64,000 bases of DNA from positions 72,110 through 136,109 of the forward strand of contig JBAZGG010000001.1 of assembly GCA_041653015.1 (NCBI GenBank), in the 5' to 3' direction. Below the pieces are notes generated by a model. That model searched no databases and had not been told where the DNA came from. It worked only from the letters and a program-made list of their open reading frames with translations. Both the position numbers and the translations under genes were made by a program. Positions 61,374 through 64,000 of this stretch are shown here, piece by piece; the first letter of the stretch is position 1; each line of letters opens with the position of its first letter. The DNA is from JBAZGG01 sp041653015. GTDB taxonomy: Bacteria > Bacillota_I > Bacilli_A > RFN20 > CAG-826.

Positions 61374-61404
61374 TAATGTAATATTGGACGAAATAGTGTA
61401 ATAT
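61374..61404 (+). repeat. Two direct repeats, candidate operator of the AbiE-like pair
   Basis: TAATGTAATAT (61374-61384) and TAGTGTAATAT (61394-61404) match in 10 of 11 bases and start exactly 20 bp apart, two helical turns. The second contains the -10-like TAATAT that ends 7 nt before the antitoxin-like gene. The rest of 61179-61411 is T-rich, holds the nrdD ribosome binding site, and shows no NrdR-type box. Confidence 0.45.
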
Positions 61405-61411
61405 CTAATTT

Positions 61412-61948
61412 ATGATATATACTTACAAAGAATTGCTCGCTCATTTAGGCTCCGCTTATCAAATAGCAAAAGAAATAAAAAAAGGCACAATATGTAAATT
61501 GTTCGATGGAATTTACTCTAATAGCGAGAATTATTCACCGATCGAGTATATAGCTAAGAAGTTTCCCAACTCTGTCTTCACTTTTACTTCTTCATTATTT
61601 TTTTATGGGTTAATAGACAATTTGCCAGACAAATACTGCTTAGCATGTAAAAAAAATTCAACAAGAATCCGAGATAAAAATGTTCATCAATTTTTTGTAG
61701 ATAATCTTTTTGAGGGTGTCAATCTACTCGAGTATAATGGCGTGGAATTGAAAGTATATTGCTTAGAAAAGTCTTTGATCTGCTTGATAAAAAATCGCAA
61801 TAAAATTGACAGATCGCTATATCATTTCGCTATTAGATCGTTTCGTTTAATCGAGAATAGAATTGACAAGATTAAACTCGCAAAATTTTTGTGCAAAGAA
61901 AAATGTAATAAGTCGATTACGAGAATCATCTATGATGAGGTTTTTTAA
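61412..61948 (+). CDS. AbiEi-like antitoxin/transcription regulator
   Basis: 178 aa. The N-terminus (YTYKELLAHLGSAYQIAKEIKKGTICKLFDGIY) is the winged-helix start of AbiEi-type proteins, and FTFTSSLFFYGLIDNLP matches their 'S-A-L-Y-x-x-G-L-x-x-x-x-P' block, followed by VELKVYCLEKSLICLI. AbiEi antitoxins repress their own operon and counter the AbiEii nucleotidyltransferase without direct binding (type IV). Two direct repeats lie in its promoter. The next gene overlaps or abuts its end. Confidence 0.7.
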   Translation: MIYTYKELLAHLGSAYQIAKEIKKGTICKLFDGIYSNSENYSPIEYIAKKFPNSVFTFTSSLFFYGLIDNLPDKYCLACKKNSTRIRDKNVHQFFVDNLFEGVNLLEYNGVELKVYCLEKSLICLIKNRNKIDRSLYHFAIRSFRLIENRIDKIKLAKFLCKEKCNKSITRIIYDEVF

Positions 61949-61949
61949 A

Positions 61950-62687
61950 GTGAAAAACTCAATAGCTGAAATGCGCATGAAGAACACCAATTCGCTTGAA
62001 AAGCCTCTTTTGAACGACTGGTTTATCGCTACCGAAATAATTCTATACGAATTGCATAAATCAATATTTCATTACACGATATCAATCGGGAAAGATGCCT
62101 TGTATTTGCTGGATCCATCGTATCCAACAAATTTAAATTGCATCACATTTAATTTTATTAAATATGAGTTGAATTCGGCTTCGATTGAGGAATTGATCAA
62201 ATCATTTAATAAGCGCGATTCTCTTTTTCTATATCGCCTTCATGGAGATGTCGTTGACAAGGGAGAATGCCTTGAAGCGTTTGTCACTATAAGCGATAAA
62301 TTCTCAAACGTAATAAGCGATTATCGAATGCGTTTTAGTTCCGCTTCTTTTAACAAAAGGAATTTTAGACAGAAGTGGATTAAATTGCCAAGCCTAGATG
62401 AAAAAGTATTCTTGTTTATCGAAGAAAAAGAAAAGGTGCTCGCCGATGAATTGGAATTTTTGATTAATTCTTTGCGCATAAGCGAAATGGATACTCTGCG
62501 AATCGTTTATCTTCTTTCGTGTGAACTGCGGAAAAATGATGCTCGTTTTTATCTCGATAAACTGGCAGACAAATTAAAATTCTCTGATCGTTTTTCACTC
62601 ATTCGCGATATCGAAGGCGTTTTTCTTAAATGTCATAACAATAGAAACCTTAAACTAGTTATGAAACAGATCGATGAACTTCTCTGA
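61950..62687 (+). CDS. AbiEii-like protein with degenerate nucleotidyltransferase site
   Basis: 245 aa. By position it is the toxin partner. SIGKDALYLLDPSYPTNLNC lines up with the AbiEii core G-G-T-A-L-Y-L-L...R-x-T-x-D-I-D. Here G-G-T is G-K-D (residues 47-49) and the catalytic D-x-D appears as N-L-N (61-63). The later R-x-R-D-x-Y-D region reads DTLRIVYLLS. The nucleotidyltransferase chemistry is probably lost. The GTG at 61950 follows GATGAGG by 9 nt; ATG 61932 or 61935 inside the previous gene is possible. The family assignment is inferred from context and weak similarity. Confidence 0.45.
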   Translation: MKNSIAEMRMKNTNSLEKPLLNDWFIATEIILYELHKSIFHYTISIGKDALYLLDPSYPTNLNCITFNFIKYELNSASIEELIKSFNKRDSLFLYRLHGDVVDKGECLEAFVTISDKFSNVISDYRMRFSSASFNKRNFRQKWIKLPSLDEKVFLFIEEKEKVLADELEFLINSLRISEMDTLRIVYLLSCELRKNDARFYLDKLADKLKFSDRFSLIRDIEGVFLKCHNNRNLKLVMKQIDELL

Positions 62688-62759
62688 AGCGAACGATATT
62701 AAACTATTTCAAATGTGTTTTTTCTTTTCATCAATCCAGTTTTTATATAAAGTAGAAGC

Positions 62760-63854
62760 ATGAATATGCTTGGCTATATCAACAAATATGGCGATAGAAC
62801 ATTTGATGAGAATCCCGCCAATATAATTGACGCTTTGGTTTTGACAGGTGTCGTATATATCCCTTTGATAAGCGATGGCTTTTCTAAGTCAGAAACTTGC
62901 GAATCACTTTTATCATCTTTTCTTTCTCGCAAGGACATAAATGAGATCTGCGTTTTTCCAAAAAAAGATGCGAATTTTGCAAAAGTAGTGATGAAAGCTC
63001 GTCGCTATAAAAATGTTGAAGTTACTTGTTGCTTAACCATCATGGATGAAGAAAAACAAGAACAATTTGCTGCTGCGTCATTTCTGTCTCAAAAGACTAA
63101 TTGCGTATACATCGCTTTTCGTGGTACAGACTTGACGTGGCTTGGATGGAAAGAAGATTTTAATTTATCTTTTATGAGCGAAACCCCCGCTCAGAAGTTA
63201 GCCGTATCATACATCGAACAAATCGCTCTGTTATACCCTGATGCAAAAATATATGTCGGCGGTCATTCCAAGGGTGGAAATTTAGCCATGTATGGCGCAT
63301 CATTTGCGAGCAGAGAAGTGCAAGATAGAATCGTTCGCGTTCTTAATTTTGATGGTCCGGGTTTTTTTCAACAGATCATCGACCAAGAAGGATATCAGAG
63401 AATTCGAGAGCGAATAATAAGTATTATTCCGTCTTATTCCATCGTTGGAATGATGCTTGAACGCAATGACAAATTTGAAGTTATATCATCGTCCGGAATC
63501 GGCTTTATGCAACATGACATATACACATGGCAAGTTGTAGGAACAACGTTTAAATATGCTAAAAGATTGAGCAAGCTCTCTCGGAGAGTGCACGTTGCCG
63601 TTATGGATACTTTGAATCAGATGTCCATTCAAGAAAGAAAAGAACTCGTCGATTCGCTTTATTCAATGGTTGAGTCGACAGGGACAAAAACAATCCGCAG
63701 TGCCAGCAAAAATTTTATACAATTTTTGAGAAAAATTCATTCAAAGTATAAGACATTATCTGTTGATCAAAAACAACTAATCGTTAATCTGATCAAGCAG
63801 CTAAGCCGTAAAATGGTGGCCGTTAAGGCTCTAAGTGAAACAGACAAAAAATAG
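62760..63854 (+). CDS. DUF2974 (Mbeg1-like) lipase-fold protein
   Basis: 364 aa. The alpha/beta hydrolase core has G-H-S-K-G-G (VGGHSKGGNLAMYGA, about residue 170) as the nucleophile elbow, AFRGTD as the preceding strand and FDGPGF after it. This matches DUF2974/Mbeg1-like proteins, a lipase-related family of unknown substrate. A helical C-terminal extension (about residues 270-364) is Lys-rich. TATAAA lies 8 nt before the ATG, again without a ribosome binding site. Confidence 0.78.
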   Translation: MNMLGYINKYGDRTFDENPANIIDALVLTGVVYIPLISDGFSKSETCESLLSSFLSRKDINEICVFPKKDANFAKVVMKARRYKNVEVTCCLTIMDEEKQEQFAAASFLSQKTNCVYIAFRGTDLTWLGWKEDFNLSFMSETPAQKLAVSYIEQIALLYPDAKIYVGGHSKGGNLAMYGASFASREVQDRIVRVLNFDGPGFFQQIIDQEGYQRIRERIISIIPSYSIVGMMLERNDKFEVISSSGIGFMQHDIYTWQVVGTTFKYAKRLSKLSRRVHVAVMDTLNQMSIQERKELVDSLYSMVESTGTKTIRSASKNFIQFLRKIHSKYKTLSVDQKQLIVNLIKQLSRKMVAVKALSETDKK

Positions 63855-63990
63855 AAACGAATTTTCGTTCTTATAAATTGAGAAAAATATTGTCCTCCTC
63901 ACCTGCTTTGTTGACACATCAGCATTTATGGAATAAATTGTAATTGATGAAAATAGTCATTATTTCATCCAAATAATAGGAGGTTTTTCT

Positions 63991-64000
63991 ATGAGAAAAA
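63991..64000 (+). CDS. Start of a further gene (partial)
   Basis: AGGAGG (63978-63983) lies 7 nt before ATG 63991, followed by AGA AAA (M-R-K). The window ends here, so the product cannot be named; a basic start would suit a signal peptide or membrane protein. Confidence 0.6.

Noticed and set aside
61179..61411. NrdR box upstream of nrdD
   Set aside because: No pair of ACACTATATATAGTGT-like boxes is present; the region is T-rich with only the direct repeats near the antitoxin-like gene.
63857..63880. Terminator after the DUF2974 gene
   Set aside because: AGAAACGA/TCGTTCT forms only a weak, bulged stem with a poor T-run, so I did not call it.
1..64000. CRISPR arrays, insertion sequences or prophage
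   Set aside because: No regularly spaced repeats, transposase or integrase genes, or phage structural genes were found.

Overview
The window reads as a chromosomal segment of a low-GC, anaerobic Bacillota bacterium, probably an uncultured gut lineage of the Bacilli/Erysipelotrichia/'RF39-like' kind. This placement is inferred from gene content and order. Both release factors are present, RF1 (prfA) and RF2 (prfB, with an in-frame UGA frameshift site), and many genes end in TGA. UGA is therefore a stop, and the reassigned Mycoplasma code is excluded. I see no CRISPR array, insertion sequence or prophage.

Layout. 1-3.4 kb: the end of a nucleoside hydrolase, ribokinase, an orphan UDP-sugar dehydrogenase N-domain and two membrane proteins. 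3.4-3.9 kb: tmRNA. 4-9.7 kb: a PlsC-like acyltransferase, then a surface block (lipoprotein, membrane protein, large secreted M6-type metalloprotease with an Ig-like domain). 9.8-13.9 kb: a two-gene activase/dehydratase-like Fe-S system. 14-18.5 kb: a hydrolase-like protein lacking its serine, then an arginine-to-putrescine operon in which arginine decarboxylase and agmatine deiminase are one polypeptide, followed by N-carbamoylputrescine amidase. 18.5-27.4 kb: nucleotidase lipoprotein, patatin, RluA, a DUF1538 membrane protein with two PII-like proteins, and YfhO.

27.4-33.2 kb (minus strand) is the conserved replication/repair operon dnaX-ybaB-recR-tmk-holB-ricT-rsmI. 33.4-46.6 kb (plus strand) is housekeeping: prfA-prmC-tsaC-rpiB, comFA-comFC, secA-prfB-yitT-uvrB, secG, and folD with a ThyX-motif-like protein. 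46.7-56.4 kb: M29 aminopeptidase, glutamine synthetase, an ECF sigma/anti-sigma-like pair, a surface endonuclease I with Ig-like domains, YolD and a Y-family polymerase, and a frameshifted rmuC. 56.4-64 kb: tRNA-Ala(CGC), a YdeI-like protein, nrdG facing trxB-nrdD (NrdD carries a C-terminal glutaredoxin domain), an AbiE-like pair whose second protein seems to have lost its catalytic residues, a DUF2974 lipase-like protein and the first codons of one more gene.

How the genes fit together. The nucleotidase, nucleoside hydrolase, ribokinase and RpiB could take extracellular nucleotides to the pentose phosphate pathway. The polyamine operon makes putrescine without urea. NrdD/NrdG/TrxB give oxygen-independent dNTP synthesis with a built-in redoxin. 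A recurring feature is that about ten genes without a ribosome binding site have a -10-like hexamer only 6-10 nt before the start codon, which suggests that leaderless mRNAs are common.
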